A DNA stretch of 64,000 nt. It comes from Ornithodoros turicata. Taxonomy: Eukaryota; Arthropoda; Arachnida; Ixodida; Argasidae. Position numbers and translations under genes: made by a program. Each line of letters opens with the position of its first letter. Position 1 is the stretch's first letter. Shown in pieces: positions 11,738 through 23,781 of this stretch. The stretch covers positions 30,196,790 through 30,260,789 of the forward strand of contig NC_088206.1 in NCBI RefSeq assembly GCF_037126465.1, written 5' to 3'. The notes under the pieces are model-generated. The model saw nothing but the letters and a program-made list of their open reading frames with translations. It did not search any database and was not told the DNA's origin.

Positions 11738-13075
11738 TAATGCTATCAGGCCCAGGAACAGTATGAGAGGGGGATATCCGAAGCGCAGTGTCTAATTCAT
11801 GTGGGGAGAAGGGAGCGTCCAGAAAGGGACTCATGCAAAGTGTCCTGGACAACCGCGATAGTAAGAGCCGACAAATCCGCTAACAGTGGTATGGCAGTTG
11901 AGAAGGGCACAATAGTCGTTCGCAACCTGGCGTTCCGAGCGAGCGGTGGCAATTGAGAGGGATTGAGATGGGTGCCACTGGTGTCGAAAGCCCCTGAATC
12001 ACGTTCCATATTTTTGATAGCGGTGTGCGCGGGGACAGAGATGTTGCAAAACGGCGCCAGCGAGTAGTGTCAAGTTTAACCAAGTGACGGTGTATCAGTT
12101 TCTAGATTCGTCAAGCTTCAACAAGGTGGCCATGAAGACCGAGCGAGCCTTCCGTTCAGCACGGCGGCGGACAGCACGTATTCTGTCGTATTCAGCATCT
12201 GAAGCCGTGAAAGAAACGGGGAGGTGTCGTTCAATAGAAGCACCATTCACAACATCTACTGGTTCGACAGAAGGCAGAGATGCGTGCAGTCTCGACTGGC
12301 TGGTTCGCAAGGGCTGACTCAACGGTGCAGCGAAACGCGTCCCAGTTTGTAGACTTAACGGAACGCGCTGGATGGGAACGTTACACACCAGAGATTCCAA
12401 TCAAGACAGGGAGGTGGTCGCTGCCGAGTGCGTCAGCCCCAAGTCTGCCAAGGGAAACTTCGCACTATGGAAGATGACACAACCGTGAGATCCAAGCATG
12501 ACGAAAAGCGTTGTGCCTGCATGAACGTCGGGGACCCGTCGTTAAGGACGCAGAGATACATACGCGCAAACAGGGCCGCCAATTGACGACCCCGTGAGTC
12601 ACAGTGCGCGCTGCCCTAAAGTTCGTCCCAAAGAAGTCCCCACACAAAATATACGGGATGGGGGAGGTTGGTAAGTATGTCTTCAAGATGGTGCACATGA
12701 TAAGGAGACGCAGGTGGCAGGTATAGCGAAACGACAGTGACGTTCATGGACGCAAGACGCACAGCGCAGCTGACGTACTCGCCCTTACCAACAGGTTGCA
12801 ACGGTCGGCCGATGACAGGTAGATCGGAGCGGACAAAGATTGCTGCCAAATTGCGCTCTTTATCAGGTTGGGAGACGAAGGTTGTGTAGCCGGACAGACG
12901 GAAGGCGGCGGATACCTGGCTTGCTTTCGGACACACATATGAGAGGGAATTTATGCCGTCACACAACCTGACGGAAGTCAGAGGCTTTAGATTGCAGACC
13001 CCTTGCGTTCCACTGAAATATGGCCGTCGACGGATACGAGACTGCTCGGCAGCAGAGTCCGCTACTGGTTGCCAT
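11738..13075 (-). pseudogene. APE-type endonuclease and linker of the non-LTR ORF2
   Basis: From an ATG at 13075 the frame reads AIFQWNARGLQSKASDFRQ, the start of an AP-endonuclease-like domain, then frameshifts into NSLSYVCPKASQ. Further on come RNLAAIFVRSDLPV, VTVVSLYLPPASP and YILCGDFFGTNF (the GDFN-like motif). Downstream FSPHELDTALR and HTVPGPDSITYK mark the start of the RT region just before the hAT insertion at 11729. Several frameshifts separate these blocks, so it cannot encode an active nuclease. Confidence 0.85.
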
Positions 13076-16000
13076 ATTACGTAAGTATTCTGTTAAAGTA
13101 TGGTTTCTAAGGTCACGCTTAACGAACTTTTTATCAAGGGTGCATCACCTGAGTTTAGTGGCGAGATTCGGTAACGTTTATTGTGTCTATATTTCTTTTT
13201 TTTTTACTCTTCCTCTCTCTCCCTCATGTGTGCCGCAAGCGGCCGCAAGGTTGCAAGTCACGCAGATGAGAATTAACACATTTACGTAATCCTGAAATCT
13301 GTAATAGCATTAGTACCGCACGGATGGAGAGGTCCCGGCCCCAGTAACGACAACTACTCACACTTTTGCGCTGTTTCGGTGGATGTTCTTTCCCCAGAGT
13401 GGACAGGTATTGTGGTGGCACTGCACCTTGATTCAAACGACACGGAGCTCGGTGTCCAGTACGATGAAGAGCTTCAGAGTTTTAGCTTCATAATCGCAAT
13501 CACGGAAATGTTCGCTACAAACACGAATAGTCGATGGCGCCGCACCGTCTTTCCATTCCGGGGATCCGATTGCTTCGTGGCATCAAAAGCTGTCCGTCTC
13601 GTCACTGAGAAGCATATGACATCCCAGGCAGCACATGGTGGGATAATAGATGGCTATATGATGTCTAACCTTAGACACCTGGGATATCATGTGAAAGGTC
13701 ATGTCTCAAGCTATCGGATGATTCTAATCCAATGGTGGCAGCCATCACCTGCAGGGGTCTCGCAATGGGCACATTTTACATTTTTCGAAACTTTCGGTTT
13801 CCGTTCTTTTACCAATGGAAAGGATGTGCCTTTCACTCTGCCTGAGGGACTAGAGACAACCTGAAACAAAAGCTACGATGTTACCACTGGATAAAGACCT
13901 TTACGAAGCGTTTCGTTTCTTCTCAATGCTTTGTCGGTATGTTCGTCGAACTGGGGCTTCTCCTCAAGGGCGCACAGACAACTAATGTACTCTCCCACGG
14001 TTTGAATAAGCCTGACGGAACTGGGAGACCATTGGGTAAACGTAAAGTGATGCTCTGCGGACACTACAACAAGCTCACGCAGTGTGGTCATTGATTTCTC
14101 CGTCAGCGGGACACCTGTAGCAAAGAAGAGGTTGAAGGTCGCGTGCTCGTGGGTGGGGCGCGCAAGGCCGGAGCCTCATGCACCCTGCCTGACAAAAAAA
14201 AATCGCTGCGCGTCTCTCAGGCAAAAATAAAAGATTGTCTCACTTGGCGTCTAAAGTAAAGACATGACGCCACCCTTTCAAAAATAATCAAGGAAATCGA
14301 AGATGGCATTTTTGAGAAAATTGAGATGCAACATTGGCAATTTTCGCCTACCATGTGTGGTTCTCAAGCTAATAACACAGAAACAACTGGGCTGAGAAAA
14401 ATGAACTGTATACAGCACGAAAGCTCTTTCAACGTCCTATCGAATGGCACTAAGCTCGATGTTCTCAGAGGTTCCGTCATGAAGCAAATTGGTAACAAAA
14501 TTTTGCCTTTTTGAACGTTTACGCCAACTTTGGCATTTTTTAACAGAAAATCTGTGACTCTCAGGGTTCTGTGGGTGGCTGTCGACAGTGTCTATGGTGC
14601 AGCCTATAATCACAAAAAATCTCCAGTTCCTAGACATAAAATCAGCGGTGCTAGATCCCGTCAAAGTCGGTCCAGGAGAAAGCGCGCCCAAGCAGCCTCA
14701 GACTTTCCTCCTCTCCTACGCGGAAACTACTCCACGCACGAGGGTCGCACGTGGCGCGATTTGCGTCGTTTGAGCTGTCCTCTAACATATATTTTTGCTG
14801 GGCGAATTAAAAAATACGACTTTCACACGTTGTTCGATTTAAAATGAAACTACCCAGGTACACTGTATGAATGAGTAAGACCGGCCTGTGCAACTGCAAT
14901 CATAAGGAAGTCAAGCAAAAGCATGTATTACATAGCAAAAAAGGCAAAAAACTACGAATGAGTAATGCCGGAGAAAACCACTAAACTCTTCTACAGGATT
15001 CTTGATAAATGTCCCACCAACACGACACATATAATGAGGTTAACATTTTGCTCGGCGGGTAGTAAACGCCCAATGCGAGAATCGTAGTTTCGGAAACGGG
15101 AAACAAAGAAAGGCGGGCATGGTGATTGCATATACCGTCGTATCACTTTGATATGAGTGCGCCGAAGGCGGATTTAATTCGTTGGCGTAGCAAGCTACGT
15201 TGTCACCTCAGGAAACTACTTGATGAAGTTCATTTACCCTGTCGCGTACCAAGCCCACGTAACGGATACTGAGTCGCAGTCGCCACTACATATTTGATAT
15301 TCCACACTGCACTGGTACCATACAGGGATTTATGTTGTAAAGTAAAGTACTTACCTCCTAGTTGCACAACATCGGCGACGTAGAAATGAAATGCAATCAC
15401 GAAAGGCCTTGGAGCTGACATGGCGTCGCATCGCATCGCCTAGAATCGCTTTGTCCGCTTTGAAACTTTGAAAACGGTTAAAAGTCAGCTATGCCGATAT
15501 CCCAAATAGTCGAAACGGTTGTGATATTCTGAAAGCCCACATCAAGCTCTCCCCAAAATGCACCTTCAATCCCTCAGTTGGGTACAGTACCATGTAAAAA
15601 AAAAATAGATAATTCATTCCGAAACACAAATGGGCGCAGCCATTTTTATAACGTAGATGCACCCGAACGGGCATTGTGACGTGTACGCGCCTTCGTACTT
15701 GTCAGTGGATTTCAGCTACGGCTTCTCGCGGCTTCACGTATCGGTGCTTGAAGATGGCGGACAGCCGGGTTCCACCGTTCCGCGATAAGTAAACAGTGCA
15801 GCAGTTGCGAACTCATTCGCGAACCAACCTCTGTGCGATGTTGTGACTGGAATTCGTCGTTTGTGTTTTGTGAGCACGTACAATTTGTGTCAAGTCGCGT
15901 CTGCGTTAGCCCCTTTACAGCACTTGCCCATTGTAGACACTGACGTTTCGACAGCCGTGTTAGCAAGAAAATGCCGACAGCGTTTTATTCCTGCAGGAAA

Positions 16001-16660
16001 AAATTGTGCTATGTATTTGAGAAACCGCATACTGCTATGGGACAAGTTTTACGTACGATTTATCGATGTGCAACAGCGTCGACGATGGTATGTAACGACG
16101 AGAGACGTAAAACGAAATACAAATCACATTTTAAACTTTTTGTGGGATTCTGTGCATTTTCCAGAAGCTTTCTTTGAATCACACCCCCGCGCTGCGTTGT
16201 GTGGCACGCTACAAACTACTGCATTTTATGTCTAACATCTGGATATTGTTTGTAATGAGCACCGTCGCACAAAAACATGCACACGAAAGCTCCAGTAGCC
16301 ATGTGGTTGCACACTATGCAGACGCAAAAGAAGTACCAGAGCACATATTGCCACTTAGAAATGGTGTTTTTAGAAATGTGGTGTCTGAAGAGTTGGGCAT
16401 AGCATAGATCCTAGAAATCAGGTGCACCTTATCCTTCTGTAGAGTGCTCTTTCAATTCACAACTCGGCCCATGGGGTGTAAAAGTGTTAGAGGCAATTAT
16501 GTGACTTGTCGTCCTGGGTGAAATCACTGGCCAGCCTCGGAATTAATTCCGTGCTCAGGAATTATTGTACAAATCACTTTGTATGTAGGACATGATAAGC
16601 AATATGTAAGTTGCAACCTTGTCTGCAGCATTCTCGATGGCCTCTTACCTTTACAGTTAG
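13076..16660. other. Gene-free stretch with one dispersed repeat
   Basis: A 161-codon open frame at 13379-13864 shows no domain and overlaps a copy of the dispersed repeat (13619-13740, CCCAGGCAGCACATGGTGGG). A 130-codon frame at 15843-16235 likewise shows no motif. I cannot support a gene here. Confidence 0.5.
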
Positions 16661-18710
16661 AGACACGTTACCAAACCATTTAAAAAGGGCACTCTTACAG
16701 GGGCCGTCTAACTTGAGTTTTTAATTTATAAAAATATAAGTATACAATAAGTAATATGACATCTATATAAAATAAAAAATAACATTTATAAAAAGAATGT
16801 ATAAAAAATTAATAAGAATGCTTCATGGAAGCAATCCGTTAGCATACTCATTGCACATGAAGCACAATTATATATGCTTGGACATCATCTAATTAATCTT
16901 CTGAACCATATGTGTGGCTGCATACGAAATTTTTTATGCGCATGCTCTACCTTCCTATTCCTACATGTGCACACGAATAACAGTTAATATATGTGAAGTG
17001 GCAAAAGCAACGCTAGACTCTACCATTGTGCCCCTTTAACTTTTCCACATTTAGTTCTGGTGAACAGGGAATATCTCATCAGAAAAGAAGACATTTGTGC
17101 ATTGTTTGGCAAGCAAATAAATATATTTATTTACATTTTCCATCAATCAACAATGTTGTGACCTGGTGCAAATATTAATGTCAACAAGGAAAGTACTTAC
17201 AAATTATTCTTATGTGCTCAAATGCAGATATGACAATTCTGTTTTTGTACCTCAGCACAGTACAGTTTCAAAATTAACAAACTGCACAGCATCAGCAATC
17301 TTAAAGTATCTCAAGAGGGGAATCATATAAAGCTCCAATAATGGACTGTGCAAACAAGGCTCCACAAAACAAAGTACTTCAAGAAAAATCTGAATAATCG
17401 GTTGCCGTTGTGATATGTACTACTATGCACAGTTCATGAAGGGAACATGTTACCTCATTGCATTGTCTCCATGTGAGCACTAGAACAGGCAGCTTTTTAG
17501 GCCACTCTTTTCGTGTTTTTCTATTGTCTTTTTTTTTTTGTTTTCTGTTTTTGCAATAGCAAGCATGGCCATAGTGAAACACAAGCAGCCAAGGACAGGA
17601 TGAGACATCTGCAATGCGACTGCTAGCTCTAAACTGATATATTTATTAGCAGACTCTGGAATATACACATATATGCTGCTAAGCAAATGACAATTTAACC
17701 AATAGAATAACAGACAAGAAAAAATGGTTATATATCTTCCCCTCTCCTCATTCTATTTCACAGGCAGCCATCATTCTGAGTGTGTCCGTGCGTTCCCTTT
17801 GAAATAACGTATCTCAGACAGAAGCAAATCCAACAGCGGACTGCTAACACATGCAACTGTCTAGGATTTCTCTAAACACTTGTTATTTAACCGCTGCCTT
17901 GAGCTGTATGTTCTGGAAATTTAGGCAGCATCCAGAGTCCCTGCAATGTGTTGCCATGTTTCTCTAGGGCATCAAAGGTCTGTCCTTGGCTGCCTGTGTT
18001 TCACTATGGCTCTCAGATACAAACTACCCCATTTCCACACAGCAGAAAACACAGATTTGTAAACAGCATCTGTTGATTACACTGTACATACCCCCCATAT
18101 AAAGGATCATAGTGGATACTACATCTCGTGCGATAATGTCAGGAACACAAAAAAGCTAGATTTGAAACCACTCTTACGTCGTAGTAGTAGTATTTGTGTG
18201 AAGCTACGCAATTCCTGTCCTGCAAATAATTTAAACCATATGTTTCATCTGCCAGCGTGATGATCCCCTGAAAAGCAATTCACACTTGGCGGGAACTACC
18301 GGTTCTGAAACCTATCCCTGACATGTGTAGCCATCAGGGAGGAAACCCAAGGGCTGCGGTGGAAAAGACAAACACACATGGGCTATGTTCTCACTGTGTA
18401 TCAGCTGCTCTGGCTACTAAGAAGAACATGTTCCAAATTAATATAACATGGCTTGACATCATACGCCGGCAAAAGCTAACCAATCAAATTAGTAGTTAAA
18501 TGTACAATACGTAAGCACTTGCCATAACATGACAGTTCCCTTCCTGCATTCATGCACGACCATTCAACCCACATAAACAGTGTACTGAATTTTTTATAGC
18601 ATTACACGTCGTTTGACAGAACTTGAACAAGATTATATAGCACACGATAAAAGTAGAGTGAACATAATGTGCAGAAAAAATGGCTAGGAAGCACGCGAGC
18701 TGGTGAAGAT
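16661..18710. other. AT-rich gene-free stretch
   Basis: No long open frame, TIR or tandem array. Poly(A)-signal-like AATAAA occurs on both strands (for example near 17117). It could be the 3' untranslated region or an intron of a minus-strand gene, but the sequence does not show which. Confidence 0.4.
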
Positions 18711-18806
18711 GATGCATATGTAAACCCCGAGACTAGGGAACACAAAGGGACGTGTTTGTGTCTGTCCCATCGTGTTCCCTCGTCTTGAGGTTTTACATCA
18801 TGCATA
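18711..18806. repeat. 96-nt imperfect hairpin
   Basis: GATGCATATGTAAACCCCGA and ACTAGGGAACAC on the left pair with GTGTTCCCT and CGTCTTGAGGTTTTACATC on the right, around a short GGGAC/GTCCC inner stem. A related half-arm occurs near 1020. It may be a tiny fold-back MITE; a hairpin transcript cannot be judged from sequence alone. Confidence 0.7.
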
Positions 18807-19348
18807 ATGTGCAGCTTTCCAGTCACGCTTAATGGCCGTAGCAGTAATGCATGAAGGCCACTGCTAAGTTGTGTTGAGAAACACCACTTTATGTTTGCCA
18901 TGTCTAAATGAAACGTACCTGACCTGATCCAAATTAACCGTTCTGAGTCTGGAACACACAAAGAGAAAAACGCAACACACGCCACAACATTAACAGATAG
19001 GCAAATGAGCTGTGGCGAGCTCCACCTTGGGACAAAATCAACAAGTAATTCACCAAAAGTCAATGAGCGCCTGAAATGTAACATCTCTGACTGGTAGCAG
19101 GACGGTCCACGTTAAATTCCTGGTGCTAGCACTGACTGGCTTTTTCATGAATTATTTGTTGAAGTTTCGATGTACTTGAGAACCATTCGTCAGCCATTGT
19201 ATCCTCATGAGGTGATGAGGGTTTGTCATCCCAAAGAGACTCCCTTTCTGGCATGTGTCCTTATGGATGCTCATCACTGCAGAAAAAAAAAAGAAAAAGC
19301 ATTTAATCACAAGATATGGACAGTCGTATTTACTGTATAATGATTGTG

Positions 19349-19692
19349 CACAACAGAAAGAAGACTTTCGCACAGAAGTCTGTACTTCTTGAGGTCCAAC
19401 ATCAAGTTACAAAATTCCAGAATATATGACATGTTGTAAGGTAGAGAATAAGTAGAGTTATTGAGTTGTCGAGTTGAGTTGAGGGGGGAGTTGTACCCAC
19501 TTTTTATTTTATTATATATGATTGTATAATTATTTTTATGTCTGTACCAACCCTCGCTCTCTACATTACAACATGTTTGATATATTCTGGGATTTTGTAA
19601 CTTCACGTTAGACATTAACAAGAGCAGCCTTGTGCACGAGAGTCTTGTCTGATTAAAATTTAGATGCTCTCAACAGTCTTCTTTCTGTTGTG
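19349..19692. mobile_element. 344-bp fold-back element
   Basis: It starts CACAACAGAAAGAAGACT (19349) and ends AGTCTTCTTTCTGTTGTG (19692). The inner arms also pair: CAACATCAAGTTACAAAATT near 19399 with AATTTTGTAACTT-like sequence near 19595, and ACATGTTGTAA near 19428 with TTACAACATGT near 19565. The loop is AT-rich. No coding capacity. A clear target duplication is not visible. Confidence 0.72.
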
Positions 19693-20723
19693 AATCTCTA
19701 TCGCAGCATACCTGCACATTGCTGTTCTACGTACTGTGACTTTGCAGTAAGAGTATGAACTTTGGGTAAAAAGACTACACAGCACTGCTCAGGTATTTTT
19801 GCCTATCGAACAGTATGTATGTATGCAGTATGCACACAGTATTTGTGCACCGGACCCACTAAAAATGTAATGAATGTGGCATTGCCCATGGTAATGCACC
19901 AAGTTGAACACAATTATTGTAGAATCCAGGTATTTTAGCTTACATGTCAAGCCAGGACCACATCCAGTGTGAAGTTGTGACAAATAAATAGTTTCCATTT
20001 TTCTTAGCTCTCAGAACACAGACAGTGAATTAATAAGAGTAGACAATGTTAACATGAATTCTGGGCTATTCTTTAATTAAAGATTCACAGATAGTAAAGG
20101 CACCTTCCTCAATGGACGTTGATGACACTGAAAATTCTAAAACGTTATCAGAGGCGACATCAGCTTCGGTGTGTCAAAGGATTGTATGTCCAACAGTAAT
20201 CCTGCTAACAGTAACAAAAATGTGTAAAAGACATTAACTGAACTAATGTAACGTAGCTTCTATATCAGACAGCTTGTAACACCACTTCCACAGGAACCAG
20301 TGTCCAGACAGCAAAAGTGCTTGAACTGGGAGATAGCAGCTAATCGGAATGGCGACCTTTGTTTTCCACCCTGAAAGCACAGGTTGTAACTTTGAGGGCA
20401 GATTTAAAAGTGGTGTCAAGATGTCTGCATGCGAGTGCACATGAAAAGTTGAACATAGGTGAATACTCAAATTATAACATCACATTGTCATACCTGTTGG
20501 TGGAGGTAGACTGCAACTAACGTGTCAGCAATTTCTTCATGCACCAGATGCAAGCCGAATCATGCTTCATTTCCGCCTTCAGCGTGCACCTGTGATAATT
20601 CAGAAATTAGATTATCAATACTATTGTGTTGTTAATCGTGGTTATATCAGAGTAAGCGCAGCAGGACAGCTGCACAATCGATTCATTAAGCTTGCTATTT
20701 TTTATATCTGAACCTCGACTTAC

Positions 20724-20985
20724 CTTTTTTACTCTCGTCTTTTGCCTTGATCCTCCGTGGCACGTTGAAAATGTTGTGCGTCGGGCACCTCAGATTTTCA
20801 TCAGACGATTTCGTGCCGAGATTCCAAATTGCCTCTGGAGTCGTGCGTAACCTATGATAACATTCGTGGACGAAATCCTTGCAGTGGAAATTAGCAGGCA
20901 CCACTGTCAGCCAAGAGCTTCGCACTGCTTGGCATTTTGGCAGCTTATAATAGGTAACACTTGAATGCTCCGATGAATTGTTCTA
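20724..20985 (-). CDS. Possible internal exon of an unrecognised minus-strand gene
   Basis: The frame is open from just after a TAG near 20985 and ends at 20724 in a consensus donor (AAAAAAG|GTAAGT). It contains the stretch FHCKDFVHECYHRL and a basic end KAKDESKKG. Length, composition and the donor suggest a real or fossil exon, but no ATG or partner exon is secure. A poly-pyrimidine tract with CTGCAG on the minus strand at about 19279 could be an acceptor for a terminal exon. I recognise no family. Confidence 0.25.
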
Positions 20986-21120
20986 ACAGCGTAGCACCGT
21001 CGCATCTTCGACAACTTCGCCGTGGCATATCACGTATCATATCGCTCCAGCCAATAAAAGGCAAGGTCAGAACAAGGAAGTGCACTTTGCAAACGACGCC
21101 GTGCCATTAAAAATATTCAC

Positions 21121-21490
21121 ATCCCAGGGAGCACATGGTGGGCTAGTAGACGTCTAAATGACGTCTAAAAAAAGAGATAAGCAATGTCTATAGAATGTCT
21201 AGGCACTAGACCAAATGTCAAGTATCCGTCCACGTCAAATAACACGTCTAACGTTACGCCACCTAGCCATCAAGCCCTAGACATCCGATGTCTATGTACC
21301 TAGTCGAGATTTAGACATTCTTCTGACCTGGATGTCTGGAACAGGGTCAGACACTTAACCATGTATTAGACATGAAGTCTACAGCTAGACCAATTTTATC
21401 CCTCCATTCAGGCGACAGGTCTAGGGTTATACATTTCCTGTACCTTGCTTTAGCCACCCTTAGACCATGACTAGTCCTGCTACCGTCCTG
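21121..21490. repeat. Dispersed TAGACGTCTA repeat, third copy
   Basis: Opens with CCCAGGGAGCACATGGTGGG at 21124, then GTAGACGTCTAAATGACGTC, followed by many degenerate AGAC/GTCT motifs to about 21480. It matches the copies at 2652-2880 and 13619-13740. Confidence 0.6.
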
Positions 21491-22298
21491 GCATGCATTC
21501 ATGCAGAAATGTGATATAACTGATAGCAACACGGATCTCAGCATAAACATTTATTCACAGTAAACCACACACGAAGTCTACAGTACAAAACTCAGTCTAA
21601 AACTGGATTGACTTTGCCGCCAAGCAGGCGTCTTGTATTTTGACTGAGGAGTGTTGAACTGGCAGCAGGGTGTTGATGGCCACCTCATTCCTTTCTTCCA
21701 ATGAGTGATTGTTGGTGCTGCAGCACTGCTTCCAATGACTCACTGTGGCTAGAAAATAGAACAAAACATGTCAGAAAGCATTATGTAGCCTGGTAGTTCT
21801 AACTAGTTTGTTTAGTGGCTATGCACACTCTTTCACGGGATGCTTGTCTGGCCACATAAGAGTAAAAACTGTATCAACACTGATCTGAGAGACACAAAGA
21901 AAAGAAGCTGCACGTACAAAAATCACAACAGCTGAAAATCTGTTTGTGCGTGACTACCTGATGTGGACGCTAGAGCCCTGCACCATCCGCGGATGGAAGC
22001 GGATATCCGCAAGATACTTGCGGATTCGGATGAAAATTTATCACTTTCTGCTGTGTGCGGATGGCTCGAGGTCGGATGCGGATATACCGCATGCTGTCAT
22101 TTTTCTACCAGCAATTTATTTGTATTGCGCGCCGACAGCGAGCGCATGCCCGGGTTCACCTTTGACCATGCACGGCAAAGACGGGAGAGAATGCATTCTG
22201 GCGTCCACACGAGCACCGGCAATGTAGCGTTCCACGCGTTTCAGAAGTCTCTTCATATCGCGTTTGTTGAAAGGTTTACCTTTGCTTGTCGTCGTGAG

Positions 22299-23170
22299 CA
22301 GAGGTGGGGAGTAATGCATTACAAAGTAATGCGTTACCGGTAATGCATTACTTTTGAGTAATGAGTAATGGTAATGAACTACATTTTGCCAGCAAGTAAT
22401 GAGTAATGGTAATGCATTACATTTCGACTGAGTAATGCAGGGTGGCATTACTCATTACTTTTGTCGAATGTTCATTGTGTCACGTGAAGATTGGGAACAT
22501 CCAGATTTTCTTCAACTCGCCTTTAACAATGAGCACAGGGCAACAAGGAAAGAGAAAGGCGCAGCCTGGGGGAGTTCTGCAAGGGTTCAACAGTCGGCGG
22601 TGTGTGTCACAAGTGTCTACATGATGATATCACCGAATTTCTCCTGTGCGCATTAGGAGTAAAGGAAAATCAATGAAATAGAAACATAACCTCTGTGAGG
22701 GTAACATGTAACAATTTCTGTAGGGATTCACTGTTTTGATATGGAACCGTGTTAGTTTCTCTTGTGCTGTCAGAGGTAGTTTTTCTGCCAGGACAGAACT
22801 GTAGGCTGAGCTTCATCCGCCGGCTTCATAATGCTAGAAAAGGAATCATCTACACTAAATCTTGTGTATAGTTTTTGCCTATCAGACTCGCTTCTGCGGG
22901 GATCTAGTGGCACCGATTTAGGGACACTCGGGTGGTTATTGCCTATAGCAAAAAAAAGCCAGGAAAAAACTTATGCATAGCACCTTTGAGGCTTATGTCC
23001 TAAAACGTAAATGTAATGCCAGAGTAATGCCATTACTTCGTTAAAATAATGGCATTACTAATGCATTACTAATATCCAAAAAGTAATGAGTAATGTAACG
23101 CATTAGTTTTTCATACAAGTAATGAGTAATGGTAATGCATTACAAAATAAAAGTAATTTCCCCACCTCTG
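22299..23170. mobile_element. hAT MITE with TAATGCATTAC subterminal repeats
   Basis: Perfect 12-bp TIRs CAGAGGTGGGGA and TCCCCACCTCTG with a perfect 8-bp duplication GTCGTGAG (22291-22298, 23171-23178). Just inside each TIR are dense, mutually inverted GTAATGAGTAATGGTAATGC motifs, likely transposase binding sites by analogy with other hAT elements. Length 872 bp; no transposase. Confidence 0.93.
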
Positions 23171-23239
23171 GTCGTGAGTCCTTCCGTGAGAGCATGGAGG
23201 CATACGAAATTATACCAACATTCTTCCGGCGGTGTTTTA

Positions 23240-23638
23240 CACTCTAAATCTTTTCACACCTTTAAAGGTGTAATAGCGTGCATGGCGCACGCCTTTTTAG
23301 GTGTAATTTTGGTAACATCATAATGGAGCACGGTTTCGCACAAATTTTCTTTACTCGAGTGTTGTCTGTCCTCCAAAAATTCAGTCTTGCAACGTCTCAA
23401 CATTGTTCAACAGTATCGTAGACACTTGCGCGTGCTTGGATTATCGATAGCGATGCATATATGCATTAGCTCGTACCTACGATATCCAAGACATAATGAA
23501 AGCAAGATTTGCACTGACACTTGATCTTTAGTAATGCTTTCCGAATTTTGTAAAATATCATCCTGGAGATGCAATGTTACGCAACCAGATTGAATGTGCA
23601 TAGCGCGCACCTTTAAAGGTGTGAAAAAGTTTACAGTG
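23240..23638. mobile_element. Tc1/mariner-type MITE
   Basis: TA dinucleotides flank 399 bp whose ends are related over about 40 bp. The left end reads CACTCTAAATCTTTTCACAC then CTTTAAAGGTGT; the right end carries CACCTTTAAAGGTGTG and ends TTTACAGTG. The palindrome ACCTTTAAAGGT sits in both arms. Confidence 0.82.
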
Positions 23639-23781
23639 TACGCGTCCTTCGAAACTTGCGGATTTTGCGGACCGGATGCGGATGTAAACTGTTGTGTATG
23701 CAGCGGTGCGGATCGGATAACGTGTGCGCGGATGCGGGTCGGATGCTAAAAATCTCATCCGCGCAGGGCTCTAGCGGACGC

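Larger units (their letters stand above)
4470..13075 (-). mobile_element. Non-LTR retrotransposon with APE endonuclease, RT and RNase H (decayed, interrupted)
   Basis: Minus-strand ORF2 pieces in order: endonuclease (13075-12095), start of RT (about 12010-11738), RT fingers/palm (10127-9604), RT catalytic region and thumb (6489-5606), RNase H and zinc-knuckle tail (5472-4603). A poly(A) signal AATAAA lies on the minus strand near 4475. Removing the inserts at 10136-11729 and 6490-9603 leaves roughly 3.9 kb of one element. An RNase H domain after the RT fits the I/Jockey-related lineages. Frameshifts and stops occur throughout, so it is inactive. No ORF1 was recognised upstream, and the 3' end is approximate. 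Confidence 0.88.
21971..23773. mobile_element. hAT-type element hosting two younger MITEs
   Basis: Termini are TAGAGCCCTGC (21971) and GCAGGGCTCTA (23773). Flanking 8-mers GTGGACGC (21963-21970) and GCGGACGC (23774-23781) match at 7 of 8 bases, as expected for an old hAT duplication. The subterminal regions are rich in GCGGAT/ATCCGC motifs. It has no transposase frame. Elements at 22299-23170 and 23240-23638 lie inside it. The TIR resembles that of 28981-29198. Confidence 0.82.

Noticed and set aside
13379..13864. 161-codon plus-strand open frame
   Set aside because: It runs through a dispersed repeat copy (13619-13740), shows no domain and has no splice or promoter support.
15843..16235. 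130-codon plus-strand frame
   Set aside because: No motif; two overlapping frames are open in the same place, which argues for chance.
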